From assembly GCA_037176725.1 (NCBI GenBank), contig JAZBRS010000020.1, positions 53,038,001 through 53,102,000 of the forward strand: DNA of 64,000 nt, written 5' to 3'. This document shows positions 46,895 to 58,865 of this stretch, piece after piece (within the stretch, counting starts at the first letter, position 1; every line of letters begins with the position of its first letter). The DNA is from Posidonia oceanica. Lineage: Eukaryota; Streptophyta; Magnoliopsida; Alismatales; Posidoniaceae. The position numbers were made by a program, and so were the translations under genes. Below the pieces are notes generated by a model. That model did not search any database. It saw only the letters and a program-made list of their open reading frames with translations, and was not told where the DNA came from.

Positions 46895-48401
46895 AAGGGC
46901 ATTGCACGACTCCTATTGGCACGGTTTCAGCAAGTGGTGTATGTCCACACCCTCCGGAGTCATAACCTACTAGCGGATGCTCTCGCTTCGCTGGCTTCCT
47001 CAATCGAGTTCCCTATCAATATCTGGGAGCAAACAATAATGGTTCAGCAACACAGGACACCTGCCATTGACTCAACTGAGCCATGGGCCATGAAGCTTAG
47101 ACAAAAAGTTAGGGAATCAAGAGTAGGCATGTTTGAAGTTTGCTACAACATAGAGGATGACGGGAACCCATGGTTCTTTGACATCCAGAACTACATTCAA
47201 GACGGGATCTTCCCCGACTACGCAACTTCACAAGACAGAGAGGCAGTTTGGAGGATGGCTACAAGATACTTCATGAGAGCTGGGGTCCTTTTCAAAAGGT
47301 CTTTCAGCGGAATAGAGCTGCGCTGTGTCACTTATGAGGAAGTTGAGGTTATCATCGGAGAAATGCACGAAGGCATATGTGGAGAACACATCAGTTCTCA
47401 ATTCTTGGCAAAATTGATATTGCGCAGAGGGTACTACTGGCCCATAATGGAGGCAGATTGTGCAAACAAAGTGAGAAGGTGCAAGCAGTGCCAGATCCAT
47501 GCGGACAGAATACATGCGCCTGCATTAGAGTTGAATCCGACTCAAGCGGTGTGGCCCTTCTCCATGTAGGCATTTGATGTCGTGGGACCATTCGACACTG
47601 AAAAGTAGAATAGGTTCATCCTCACAACCACTGAGTACTTCATCAAATGGGCTGAAGCGAAAGCGTTCATTGAAATCAAAGCTTCAAATCTTTGCAAGTT
47701 CATGCGGAAGAATATCATCTCAAGGTTCGGGATCCCAAAGAAATTGGTAGCAGACAATGGCACAATCTTCGTATCCCAAGACTTCAAAAAGCTCTGTAAG
47801 AAATTTAAGATCGATTTGCATCATTCATCGCCCTATTACCCGCAAGGTAATGGGCAAGCTGAAGCTACTAATAAAACATTAATCCGAATCCTTAAGAAAA
47901 CAGTAGGAGCCAAGGAACATGATTGGACAGATAAGCTAATTGATACCTTGTGGGCCTATCGAACCTCCATAAGAACGCCTACGGGCCAAACCCCATTTGC
48001 GCTTACTTATGGAGACGGTAGTCCCATTTGAGGTCATGGTCCCCTCATACAGGATACAACTCGACAATGAGATAACTGCCGAGGATAAGAGGCAATTATT
48101 AAGTCTACAGTTGGATTTGCTAGATGAGAAGCGGTTGCAAGCGGTTGAGCATGCACGCCTCTACCAAGAACGACTTGCAAGAGCATATAAGAAGAAAGTA
48201 ATTGAACGTAAATTCAATATTGGTGAATGGGTGCTTAAAGAAATCCTTTCTCGCAAGCATGGGAAACTGAGACCAAATTGGGAAGGACCATACTTGGTGG
48301 TTGAGGCATATCCGGGCAATGCCTATTGTTTGGCCAGAGAGGATGGCACTAGGCTTGAATATCTCTGGAATGCACTGCACCTCAAAAGGTACTACTCTTG
48401 A
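46895..48401 (+). pseudogene. Element W pol: integrase
   Basis: Same frame as RT through TAG 46892. The HHCC zinc finger lies at about 47370-47495 (GEHISSQFLAKLILRRGYYW, CANKVRRCKQC). The catalytic core holds AFDVVGPF (first Asp), LVADNGTIF (second Asp, about 47755) and GQAEATNK (Glu, about 47860). TAG at 47567 and 47606 interrupt it. Near 48010 a shift changes frame; comparison with the family pattern ALTYG-M-E suggests a five-base deletion between short ATGG repeats. The C-terminal GPY-like part follows (KLRPNWEGPYLVVEA) to LHLKRYYS and TGA at 48399. Integrase inserts the cDNA. Confidence 0.9.
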
Positions 48402-50169
48402 TATGCACATTGAGCCATTAGACTACCCGTAATCAAGGGCCCTCTGCTGTTGGAGCCTAGGAATCTTGCCTTAGCCTCATCCCACAAACACCTTGTGGGA
48501 GAAGGAAAGGAAATGGTCCCACACTAAGATAGAGGCAAATCATAAGGAGCCCCCTCCCAGTTCATGAATAACAAGTCCACACACATCCCTCGAGTCAGAT
48601 GCGTTACCCTAGTACAAATTGGGTAGGCATCTAAGGCCAAAACCTAGAAGCACAGAAAATAGGGGAGTGTACCGAATGAAAGAGTGTCTCGGTTCGTCAA
48701 AGAACAAGTATCCATTGACTGAGCACTCAGAAGGGGTGAGACTACTTGTCAAAGTACCCAGAAAAGAAAGCCAAAAAGGGTCAGAAAAGAAGGTAGCAAA
48801 GAAGCTGTCCATGTGTAAGGAAAAAGAAAGAGAGTGGAAAAGACGGCAGCAAAGAAGCTGTCTAAGAGTCAAAAACTGAAAAACTAGGGAATACTAAGCA
48901 CAGTAGGAATCAACCTTGAACTAAGAGGGGTTTAGGCTTCAAATCTTCAGCAGACATCTTAGGATAGGGCATGGACTTTCCTTCTACCCACATCCTGCAC
49001 TGTACACTAAGAGGTAAGGCATAGAGGCCTAGGTCTAGGGGCAGTTAGGTGCCAAAGCAAGCCCGAGGTATTTTCTGACTCTAGGATGCACAAGGGACCA
49101 AGTTGTCAAGGTTTTCCAACCATGAGGTCCCCAGTTTCCCAACTTCCCGGAGGATTCTTCATCTCCCATAAAATCCAAAAAATGATAAAATCAAAAATCA
49201 AAAAAAAAAATGATAAAGTTAAAAATCCAAAAAATGATAAAATCAAAAATGCAAAACTATGATAAAATCAAAAATTCAAAAAAAAATCAAAAATAAAAAA
49301 TCCAAAAAAAAATGATAAAGTCAAAAATCCAAAAAAATGATGATAAAGTCAAAAAATCCAAAAAAAATATAAAATCAAAAATCTAAAAAATAGTGAGCAG
49401 GGTAAAATCTACCCAACCAACATCATCTCATGAAACTGATAACAAGTAAAGGCCAGTGATGCAGAAATCTAGGACATTTTACGACTCCGCGTCGTACTCG
49501 ACCCCTCCTATTCAGGACGATCGCTTGGTATTCGCCTACGAGGTAAGACTGGGATCTCAAGAAGAGACAGTCCCTCATCTGGCATATCATCTTTAGACAA
49601 TAAAGCTGAGGCCAGTACTTGTTATTCAAAACCTAAGTTTCTCCATTGTATTAAGACTTCTTTCCCATTCATAGCATTTGGTTTGCTTAAAATATACATT
49701 GTATATAGATTGCAACCAAGTTTTCTGTAACCATGCTGATTTCGCAATATTAAGGATGTTTCTGAGCTTCCAGAAGTCACTTTGGACTAGGGCAATAATA
49801 CTCCTAGATGGACTGACAAATTTGCTGAGGTAATGCAGGAAAACAGTTCAGGGGCATTAAACGAGGAAATATTAGCATCCAACGTTGGACGCGCCATCTG
49901 AAGCGTATAACGATCAACAGAGGGATATTGGACGCTTGATATTTTACGTCTTACGTTATAAGTGCCAGTTTGAGCGTCTTACGTTTTAATTGTGACTTAA
50001 ACTGCAGATTTTGGACAGAGGGCCCTTGATCAAATATCAAAGCCACTAGGGAGTATTTCTAAACTCAGAACAGTCCAAAACACATGAACAAGGATGAAAA
50101 ATGAAATATATATATTAATTCCCTTGAAAAGATACATGGTCCCTAAAAATAAAAATTACAATGATTGCC
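48402..50169 (+). other. Non-coding spacer of W with A-rich linker
   Basis: No gene recognised. 49165-49395 is a run of AAAATCAAAAATCC and AATGATAAAGTC phrases, comparable with the A-rich linker after gag in X. Hairpin cluster 10 follows at 49856. Confidence 0.55.
49856..49982. repeat. Hairpin array cluster 10 (4 units in two pairs)
   Basis: ATTAAACGA/GCATCCAAC and GTTGGACGC/GCGTATAAC (49856-49911), then ATTGGACGC/ACGTCTTAC and GTTATAAGT/GCGTCTTAC (49927-49982). All loops 10. Confidence 0.8.
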
Positions 50170-51515
50170 TATCTAATCATCTTCTTCCTTTTCCTGTGCA
50201 GCACGCCTGTCGCTTCAACCCACTCCTCGGGTTTGGGCAGCAGCTTTGAATACCACTTCTAGTGCGCATCCTCCCGTGGTAGGCAGCAAGTCGAAGGAGC
50301 AGTTGATGGCCCCTCTGAATCATCATGGTGATCCAGAGACGACCAAACAGCCTGAATGTAGTACACCATTACTGCATCAGATGGAAAACTGCACTCCCGA
50401 ACCCGAATACGAGGAATGAAGCTCAGCCGAGGTGGCACCCCTTTCTTCTGCCCCACCATCTCGAAGCAACGGTGGGAGTTGTACACTACAAAATGGGTGG
50501 GCCCTATCAACTCCAGCTCAACTGAAGAACCTCATGCCTGGTGCTTATGAGAAAGGGACGTGGAAGGCGTAGAAATGTCAATAGGGGCAGCAGACAAAGA
50601 GCGAACCGTTTCCTCAATCAAATCTGTCTTCATGGACCCGAGCCTCAGGAAATGGACCTGCAGCCACCTGGAAAGAAGGAAAGGAGAGCCTACAAAATCC
50701 CCTCTGGTGGAAATGCTGGTCAGGCCGAGATATGTGGCAGCAAGAATGGCGACTGAAGGAGAGCGCCAGAAATGCTCAGTAAGGCCTATCAAGAACTAAG
50801 TATGATAGACATCCAAGGAGAAATCCTTGGTGACAAATAAAGTGAGGCCTCCAATCAGTAAATGCAGACACACCAGCAGTTGATCCTGAGAGGTAGAGTC
50901 CTCAATCCGCCGAAAGCTGAAGTACAAATGCGCCAAGTTGAGTCTGCGACCTTTGACCACTGGGAAGGTAGGCAGAAGGGTGAAGATACGGTCTATATAT
51001 GTTTGCATATCTGCTGTTCCATGCGGCAATGGGAAGTCAATATCCGGCCGGGTCGCTCCAATCTGAGTTACACCAGGCAGGCCGTGAACATCCTCTACTA
51101 GGATTGTCGCCTCACAACCCCCAAAGAAGAAAGTATGAGTCTCAGGACTCCAAAAGGCGCATGAGGCATGAAGCAGGGGCCAGCCCAAGTTTATGCCCAA
51201 TAAATCCAAAAGTCCAACAAAGCGCGTACGGGCCAAAACATATTTCCTCTCTCAAGCCCAAAGCACAAAATCCTTCACCCAAGTGGAGTCGTAGGGGAAG
51301 TCATTGTCAAAGCAAGGTGTCTTGGTAAAATTGAGGATTTCCTGCAAAGAAATTTGGAAGCATGAGGAACAAAGGAGTGTGAAGGGACCAATGAAGAAGA
51401 TCATGCCTTCCCCATCTTGATAAGGGACATCATATGTCCTTCAATCTCTTCCGAAGGTTTTACGACCCCCTTCTTGTTGTGCATGAAGACATTGGGGACT
51501 GAGCTAGAAGCCATG
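50170..51515 (-). pseudogene. Antisense PMD-family gene 1 of element W
   Basis: Minus strand, start ATG 51515 (MASSSVPNVFMHNKKGVVKP). A first exon of about 35 codons, an intron ending TTTGCAG near 51342, then a long exon: WVKDFVLWA, TGA, ERKYVLARTRFVGLLDLLG, FWSPETHTFFFGGCEATIL (PMD core), DVYHT, TAG, FLIGLTEHFW, GSPFLLSRWLQVHF, and near 50490 LIGPTHFVVYNSHRCF. Stops: TGA near 51270 (fits CGA), TAG at 50796, TGA near 50532 (fits CGA) and TAG near 50256. It is a paralogue of 55881-57260 (shared YNSHRCF and YNPQ-stop-CF). It lies antisense to W between pol and the 3' arrays. Confidence 0.7.
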
Positions 51516-51731
51516 AAAGCAAAGGAGAGGGAAGGAAGAAGCACAAATCAGGAAGAAATCAGTAGAGAGAAAAAGGGGCAAGTATGCATGAAAATTAAAG
51601 GGGTGGCCAAGCTTTTATAAGCACAGGAGGGTCATTAGAAATCCTTCACGTGGGCATTGAGAAAATTTCGCAAGCATTCCGGAAGATTAGCCAAGAACAG
51701 GAAAGGAAAGAAAATTTTCTGGGCTCGCTTC

Positions 51732-51862
51732 GTTGTACGTGAGACGGGGCGCATCCAACGTTGGCTGCGCCATTTGACGCGTATAATGTTTAGAGTAGCT
51801 ACCGGCATTGGACGCAGACATTCAAGCGGACAACATTGGCCGTAGTAGATAAGGCGTATAAC
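51732..51862. repeat. Hairpin array cluster 11 (4 units in two pairs)
   Basis: GTTGTACGT/GCATCCAAC and GTTGGCTGC/GCGTATAAT (51732-51787), then ATTGGACGC/GCGGACAAC and ATTGGCCGT/GCGTATAAC (51807-51862). Loops 10. It lies just upstream of gene 1 on the gene's own strand. Confidence 0.85.
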
Positions 51863-52345
51863 GTTTTATCAGTGACTTTAGTTATTGAACTTGGCTGGAT
51901 TACCCCCTAATCCGTGATTGAGTTGCATGCACCCGTTTTGCCCATTCCAGAGGTTTAACTAAGTTGAAATACACGTGTGAGCATTGGTTTCATGTTTTTT
52001 GGACATCCGAGCCAATCGGAATCTCTGGTTGCTCGTTTCATCAAGTAAATGGCTCGTTAAGGCGTTGACGACTTCAAAATTCAATTTTTAAGCTTCCAGG
52101 TGAAATCTTTCCTTATAACTATGTCATTTACATACTATTTCACTTGAATATGCTGGTTTCAAGTTAATTTGGATTAAGGGCCATTATTTTACCATATTGG
52201 TCACTTAAGCTCGCTTTAGCTTTGAGAAAGGTAATTTAAAAGAAGTATTTGACAAGTTTACTGAGTGTGCAAAAATCTATATCAATTCAAAATATACAAT
52301 TGTTCTACAAGGTCACCGGGGCATACCCTTGAAGTACAAAAGCTA
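51863..52345. other. Spacer between antisense genes 1 and 2
   Basis: AT-rich, no recognised feature. Confidence 0.4.
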
Positions 52346-55300
52346 GGGGGCACTCTCTCCCTCGCCCTCAAGAGCTGAAGTAGGAGCCAGAGAAGGGGCA
52401 GTAGGGGGACAAGGCGACTGTCGAACCGAAACGCCTGACGGGGCCCTAGAGACAGATCGAGAATAGTGGCTACCCGACCGGTGGCTCGGTACAGAAGGAA
52501 CAGGCACCCCGAGCCTAGCACCAGCTGAAAAAGCAAACCTTCGGTAGTGCCCAAGCTCAAGCTCAAGCTGGGAGATAACGCCTGCCGTGCCCTGAGGAGA
52601 GAAGCAACCCAAAATATCAAATATAAGCAAGGACATGGAAGACATAAAGAAGCACCGAATTAAATTGTACCACCTGAGATTGGGCAATCTCAGTGTCCCT
52701 ATCAGCAACCTGCTGCTCCAGCTCCCAGATCCGAGTGCTGCTAGTGGCCACTGTCCCCTCCAGCTCCTCCAACCTCCCGACAGAGCTGGCAGTAATGAAG
52801 TCACCAGCCCGCTCCCTCAGCTCGCCCTCTAGATAAGCGACCTACAAGCAATGGCGTCAGGACCAAGGGAATTTCAAAAGCAGAAATAAAATAAAAGCAT
52901 GTTTACCTTCTCCTGGAGCTGGGAGATCTCTTTTGAGCAGTCCGGAGGAGGAGCACTGCTAGTTGAAGACTGAAAATGAAGAATCAAGTCAGTTACAATT
53001 CATAGCCAGACTATAAAAGCTACTTGTGAAAATACCTGAGAGGCACGCAGATGATCAATCTCCCTGGTCAGAACGGAGAGCTGCTGGGTCAAGTGGCACT
53101 CCTGCTGAGCCCGCACATCGACCTCCTTGAGCTGCAAAAGAAAGAAAGCAAGTTAGCCAAATTGAATTAACAGTCTACAAAATGAAATTCAGAAGCTCAC
53201 CGCTATCTCTAGCTGGGCTCGGGAAGACTGAACCACCTCCAGCATGGCCGCGCAGGACACCACCGCCTCCCCGGGATCTGTGTCCCGCAAAGGAAGGTTC
53301 CCGCGCCCAAGGAAGTGGGACTGGTGGAAGATCATCAGAGAAGAAAACTCCCGGTCTATCCACTCGGCCTACACCGCCTCATCCTCCTCTGTAGCATCTG
53401 TTGGAGCGGGGGAACCACGACGGGCCCAGTCCAGGAGCTATGGACCATAGACGTCCACCCAGTGGCGAGCACGGCTGCCCCCGCCACGTGTCTCTCACCA
53501 AACTCGGTGAGGAGGAGGTGAAGGCTGAGCCTGCCAGCACCCCAGCTATCATAGTGCCCTGCCGATCTGCTAGAAGTGACAGTGGTTCCAGCAGTGGATC
53601 CATACGACCCGGTCGAAAATGGCCCGATCACGGGCAATCTTGGGGACGCTGGCATGCTCTCCCTCAGCATAGGGATGCCAAACCACCTGAAAGGAGCAAT
53701 ACATATCAGCAAGCGGCATAAACAAATAAACAGAAGCTGAAATTAAAAGAAACAAGTTAGCTGAGCTGGGACAAGGAGCTCGAAAAGCAGACGATTGACA
53801 TAGCGATTGTCATCTACAGGCTTGAGGGCCTGCTCAGCAGTAGCCCAAAACAGTCCCCGAGGAAAGGGGACACCAGTAGGAGGAACCGGAGGAGGGGCAG
53901 GTCGCAGAAAGGTGAAGTGGTCCCATGCCCACATCTACACGCAAAATAAGGAAGCTGTTAGCAAGAATATAATATCCAATGCAAGCTTAAATATGCAGAT
54001 TTACCTGAAAGAAGGGTAGGTTCCCGCCCAGCTGGTGAGAACTACCGTCAGTGAAGCAGAATAGGGTGGAGTACAGGTGCGCCAAGCTGGCCGCACCCTA
54101 GGCGTACTCTCCCACACGCTCCAAGTCCGCCAGAAAAGGAAGGAACCATGCCGAGAGCTTCGAGGAGTGCGAGAAGAGCACCTCCCCGAACAGCACCAGG
54201 AGGAAGGCCCACAGCTGCTGGTCAGCCTCCACACCTGGTCCGGCTACTATCTCCGCCAGCTCACTCACTCGGCGAACTGTGGAAGTGATCACCATGAGCT
54301 GCTCCCTGCTCATGGCTAACTGGCATCCAATAAGCTCCTGCGCCAAAACCGAGTACCCCGGGCGCACCTGCCCTGTCACTGGTCTGCCTGTGACCCGGAG
54401 ACCAGTCAGCCACGCCATGTCCTCAGGGGAGAGGACAAACTCGCCCGCTCTCGTAACGATCGAGCTCGTTCGGAAGCTCCACTGCTCTACAACCGCCTCT
54501 AAAAACATCAGACGGAGGGGAAAGTCCGGGATGGACAAGAAATGCCCAAATCCCATTCGATCCAGACGCTCCTGCTGGAAAGAAGCCAACAAAGTGTAGG
54601 ACCGGCAGACCTGACCCCAGTAGCAGCGGGTCACGGTCGGTGCTCGACTCTACAAGCAAGCAGGAGAACTATCAGTTAGGATGAAATAATTGAACAAAAT
54701 AAGGAAAAAAGAATGAAAAATGTATACCTACCCCCTAGAAGCCAGTGTGGCAGTGGTATACTCAGATCGGGACGCGTCCCTACGCAGTCCCGATGCCTGC
54801 ACCTTGTCCCTAGAGATCTGCTCCCGCAAGTAGTCTGGGGGATCCCTCGCATCGCCCTCCGCCACCCGTCGGACGAAGTCAACCATGTTCTGCCACCAAC
54901 CGTCGTCCTCGCCAAACTACGCAAGGAAGGGGTCGACTGGCCTCGCCTCGGGCACCTTCGAGGGCCCCGTCTCGTCTAGGCTGACCTCAGGTATCGTCTC
55001 TGAGACCGTCTCCACTGAATCCTCCGAGCTAAAGGAGGTGCGAGAACCGGAGACCGCCTCTGCCGTCGTCTCTACGGCCTCCCTGGAACCAGAGTCCTCC
55101 CCCATGGTGGCCTCACTAACCGTTGCCTCCGCCTCCACGGCGTCGTCACCAACTGCCACCTTGGCCTCCGCGGTACCACCAACGGCAACCCCCGTCTTCG
55201 CTCCTGCAGCCTCGGCATCGCCACCGGACGTCGCCTCGAGTCCCACCACGGCACCACCAGCCTCCACCACCCCTGCCGCAGTCCGGCCGGCCTGCACGGC

Positions 55301-55579
55301 CACCCTAGCAGCCGGCCCAGGGACAGCAGCCACTGAACTCGCCCCCGCCGGCGTGCACCTGCCTGCCACGGCCTCGCCAGCACCTCCCGCAGCCCTGGCT
55401 GCCGTTTCCCACGCCACAGCAACCCCAGCCGCCGCCTTGCCATAGGGGGAAGGGCCGGTCTGTGCCCTTTTGACCGCCCGAGTATAGAAATGCGAGTATC
55501 GCCTCTCCATCAAGGTATGTTCGCCGAAATGGGGAGGAAGGTCGCCGGAGAAGAAGAAGAAGGAGGAGCAGATGGCCAC
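52346..55579 (-). pseudogene. Antisense PMD plus coiled-coil gene 2 of element W, multi-exon
   Basis: Minus strand. Exon 1 (55579-54732) starts MAICSSFFFFSGDLPPHFGE, is Ala/Val/Glu-rich, and carries TAG at 54917 before FGEDDGWWQNMVDFVRRVAE. Intron 54731-54650. Exon 2 (54649-54005) is the PMD core: RCYWGQVCRSYTLLASFQQE, FRTSSIVTRAGEFVLSPEDM, with TAG at 54098 where the sister copy near 780 has TGG. Exon 3 (from 53934) begins MWAWDHFTFLRPAPPPVP; its donor reads AG-CT instead of AG-GT near 53757. Exon 4 starts at 53686 (VVWHPYAEGEHASV) and has TAG at 53570, which the sister copy shares. Four or five short exons encode a coiled-coil tail (LEQQVADRDTEIAQSQ) ending near 52346. Phase and splice sites are mostly preserved, so this was a real spliced gene. 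Its strand, opposite to pol, would protect introns during retrotransposition. Confidence 0.8.
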
Positions 55580-55880
55580 CCGCGTCGTAGGATGAGGGCT
55601 TTATACCTTTCAACGTTGTACGCGTGAATCCCAGCGTCCAACGCCTCAGGATGGAAGAATGTTATACACGCCCTATGACGCGTTCAACGTTTTGCGAATT
55701 AAAACGTTAGCCGTTGGTTTTCCAGCGTATAACGTTGGATGCTCCATTTTGAGCGTACAATGCTTTATGTTCAGGGAAGTGTTCTGAATTCTGATATTCT
55801 CATTCAACTCATACAAATTCATTCAAAAGAGACCAAAGAGACGAAATAAATTTTATTGATGATAAATGATACATTTCTAA
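55580..55880. repeat. Hairpin array cluster 12 and spacer between antisense genes 2 and 3
   Basis: Units at 55615-55642 (GTTGTACGC/GCGTCCAAC), 55661-55688 (GTTATACAC/GCGTTCAAC) and 55706-55761 (GTTAGCCGT/GCGTATAAC, GTTGGATGC/GCGTACAAT). Loops 10. The rest is AT-rich. Confidence 0.85.
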
Positions 55881-57260
55881 CTACATCTTCTGTCTCTTTG
55901 AAAGAAATTCAATGAACAATTTAGGACGCACGCCCTCGTACCAAACATCATAGGTTGCAAGAGAGATGGCTTCACGATCCACGTTCGAGTTCTCCCATGT
56001 AGAAAGGACTCGATTTCGTCCCTTCCCGTCCCAAGTACCAGCCTGATAGAAGACCTGGATGATGTCCCCAGGGGTGTCCCTCAAGCGTGGGAGAATCATA
56101 TCAGAGAAACGTGGCAAGGGAGGTATAGCCCGAGGAGTACCCAGCATTGAGAAGCATCATTGAGGGTTGTACCTCACAAATTCGGTCGCCCCAATCAGCA
56201 TCAATAAATACTTTGGGTCAGACACTGTCCTGAAAGACGAGGGGGTACTGAAGAAGTCCATCTGGGACTTGACCTTGCAAGCGCATAAATGGCGAATGAG
56301 CTCCTCCAAAGGAATGCTAGCATCAAAAGCAGGTAGAAGAAAATGCTCCTCCAGCCAGTGCAGAACTAGGAACGGTGAGCCAAAGAATGGCCCCCTGAGG
56401 CAGGCACTAGATAAGCCCTGGATGGTAAAAGCCAAAATAGACTGACTCAAACATTTCTCTGGGTTGCGCACGCAGATGCACATGAGTTCAGCATGGTAGG
56501 CACTAATAGTCAGAGCTTCATTTGGGAAGAGCACCAGTCCTCCGATCAGAATAAAGACGCATTCCATGCAAGAAGCCTCAGAGCGGATGCTGTTGCACTA
56601 TTTCAAGAAAAATTTCCACAAGGAGGAGAGTTTGATATAGCCATCCAGCACTAGGTCCTCCGGCACAACAACAGAGCCAAAGATGCGCTTTAAGAGAGAA
56701 AAAGAACTTACCACCCCGATTGGCAAAAGGTAGGCATCCCTATAGTAAATGGATGGATCGGCATGTCGAGTACCTAGGAGGGGGCTCACCTCCTCCAAAA
56801 GAATGGTCAGTTCCCCCAAAGAAGAAAAGAACGTGTGAGTCAAGGGATTCCATAGCCCACAGAGGCCGAAGAGCACCTTCCAGTCAACAGGTTGCCGTAG
56901 CTGGCGAAGGGCCTAACAGAGACCAGTCTCCTCCAAGTGCTCCTAATACTTCTTCAAGGCTCAAGAGCGGAATTGTTGAACCCAGTCCAACTGATAGGCT
57001 TCCGAGTCATCGTCGTTGTTGGCAGAAGATAGGGGCTATGAAGTAAGGAAAAATTAGCAGAAGTACAAGAATGGGAGTATGGGGAAATGATGAAAATAGG
57101 GAGTACCTTCTCATGCACCAATAGGTTCGCCAAATGGTTGGGTATAGCCTCCAGCCGGAGTTGCACCATGTCAGAAAGAGAGGAGAAGACGGCCACCTGG
57201 AAAGCATGACATGGGATATCACTCAAATCCATGAGGAGAAGCACAAGCCCTGGCAAGCAA
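55881..57260 (-). pseudogene. Antisense PMD-family gene 3 of element W
   Basis: Minus strand. An upstream exon (LSDIPCHAFQVAVFSSLSDM to LLVHEK) ends at a donor near 57107. The next exon starts after TTCATAG near 57037 (PLSSANNDDDSEAYQLDWVQ). It continues with WKVLFGLCGLWNPLTHTFF and LGELTILLEEVSPLLG (PMD core), then VFILIGGLVLFPNEALTISA, GSPFLVLHWLEEHFLLPAF, and a tail ending FIEFLSKRQKM. In-frame stops: TGA and two TAG near 56890-56965, TAG at 56598 and TGA near 56157; the last aligns with Arg in gene 1, so a CGA or similar codon was lost. Start codon uncertain. Confidence 0.7.
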
Positions 57261-57428
57261 AAATAAATAAGGGAAGGAAGATAAATGTTTGAACTACAAG
57301 ATTCAAGCCAAAAGGAGGTCTAATATAGGCCGTGGAGCCTTCATTGGAATGGAAACCCAAAGAAAATCGGGAATTTACTGCCAAAACGATGGTGCCCGAA
57401 TAGGAAAGGCAGCAGCCTGTCTCGCGAC

Positions 57429-57512
57429 GTTATACGAGACCGCAACGACGTCCAACATTAGCCGCGGTTCTTTAGCCGTCCAATGTTGAACACTAGCAAT
57501 CAAGTGTCCAAC
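57429..57512. repeat. Hairpin array cluster 13 (3 units, 28-bp period)
   Basis: GTTATACGA/ACGTCCAAC, ATTAGCCGC/CCGTCCAAT, GTTGAACAC/GTGTCCAAC, all with loops of 10. Confidence 0.85.
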
Positions 57513-57596
57513 AAGTCAAAGCAGAATTAAGAGCAGAATAGCAAGAACCTCGGAGCACAACATGGTCAACAAAGCAAGCCAAGCCAAAGAAGTATC

Positions 57597-58865
57597 TTTT
57601 TCGACTCCCTTGGGCCATCACCTAGGCATGTCATGTTTTTTATTTTCGACTCCCTTGAGCCATCCCCTAGGCACGTCATGTTATTGTTTTCGACTCCCTT
57701 GGGCCATCTCCTAGGCACGTCATGTTTTTATTTTCGACTCCCATAGGCCATCCCCTAGGCACGTCATGTTTTTATTTTCGACTCCCTTGGGCCATCCCCT
57801 AGGCACGTCATGTTTTTATTTTTGACTCCCTCAGGCAACCCCTTAAGCACCCCTTAGGCACGTCATGTTTTTATTTTCGACTCCCTTGGGCCATCCCCTA
57901 GGCACATCATGTTATTGTTTTTGACTCCCTTGGGCCATCCCCACGGCGTGTCATGTTTTATTTTCGACTCCTTTGGGCCATCTCCTAGGCATGTCATGTT
58001 TTTATTTTTGACTCCCTGGGCCATCCCCAAGGCATGTCATGTTTTTATTTTTGACTCCCTTGGGCCATCCCCTAGGCACGTCAAGTTTTTATTTTCGACT
58101 CCCTTAGGCCATCTCCTAGGCACGTCATGTTTTTATTTTCAACTCGCTTGGGCCATCTCCTAGGCACGTCATGTTTTTATTTTCGACTCCCTTGGGCCAT
58201 CCCTTAGGCACGTCATGTTTTTATTTTCGACTCCCTTGGGCCATCCCCCAGGCACGTCATGTTTTTATTTTCGACTCCCTCGGGCCACCCCTAGGTACGT
58301 CATGTTTTTATTTTCGACTCCATTGGGCCATCCCCAAGGCACGTCATGTTATTGTTTTCGACTCCCTTCGGCCATCCCCATCGCATGTCATGTTTTTATT
58401 TTCGACTCCCTTGGGCCATCCCCTAGGCACGTCATGTTTTTATTTTCGATTCCCTTGGGCCATCCCCTAGGCACGTCATGTTTTTATTTTCGACTCCCTT
58501 GGGCCATCCCCTAGGCACGTCATGTTTTTATTTTCGACTCGCTCGGGCCACCCCCTAGGCACGTCATGTTTTTATTTTCGACTCCCTTGGGCCATCCCCT
58601 AGGCACGTCATGTTTTTATTTTCGACTCCCTTGGGCCATCCCCTAGGCACGTCATGTTTTTATTTTTGACTCCCTCGGGCCACCCCCTAGGCACGTCATG
58701 TTTTTATTTTCGACTCCCTTGGGCCATCCCCTAGGCACATCATGTTTTTATTTTCGACTCCCTTGGGCCATCCCTTAGGCACGTCATGTCTTTATTTTCA
58801 ACTCCCTTGGGCCATCCCCTAGCCATGTCATGTTTTTGTTCCCAACCCCCCTTGGGCAATCCCCT
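57597..58865. repeat. 44-bp minisatellite
   Basis: About 28 copies of a 44-bp unit: TCGACTCCCTTGGGCCATCC, then CCTAGGCACGTCATG and a T-rich tail. CCTTGGG and CCCCTAGG form a weak foldback. It sits where Tat elements carry 3'UTR arrays. Open frames are artefacts. Confidence 0.9.

Noticed and set aside
54917..55579. Plus-strand Pro/Ala/Thr-rich ORF (54885-55445) opposite exon 1 of gene 2
   Set aside because: It is the antisense shadow of the GC-rich exon; splice sites and paralogy support only the minus strand.
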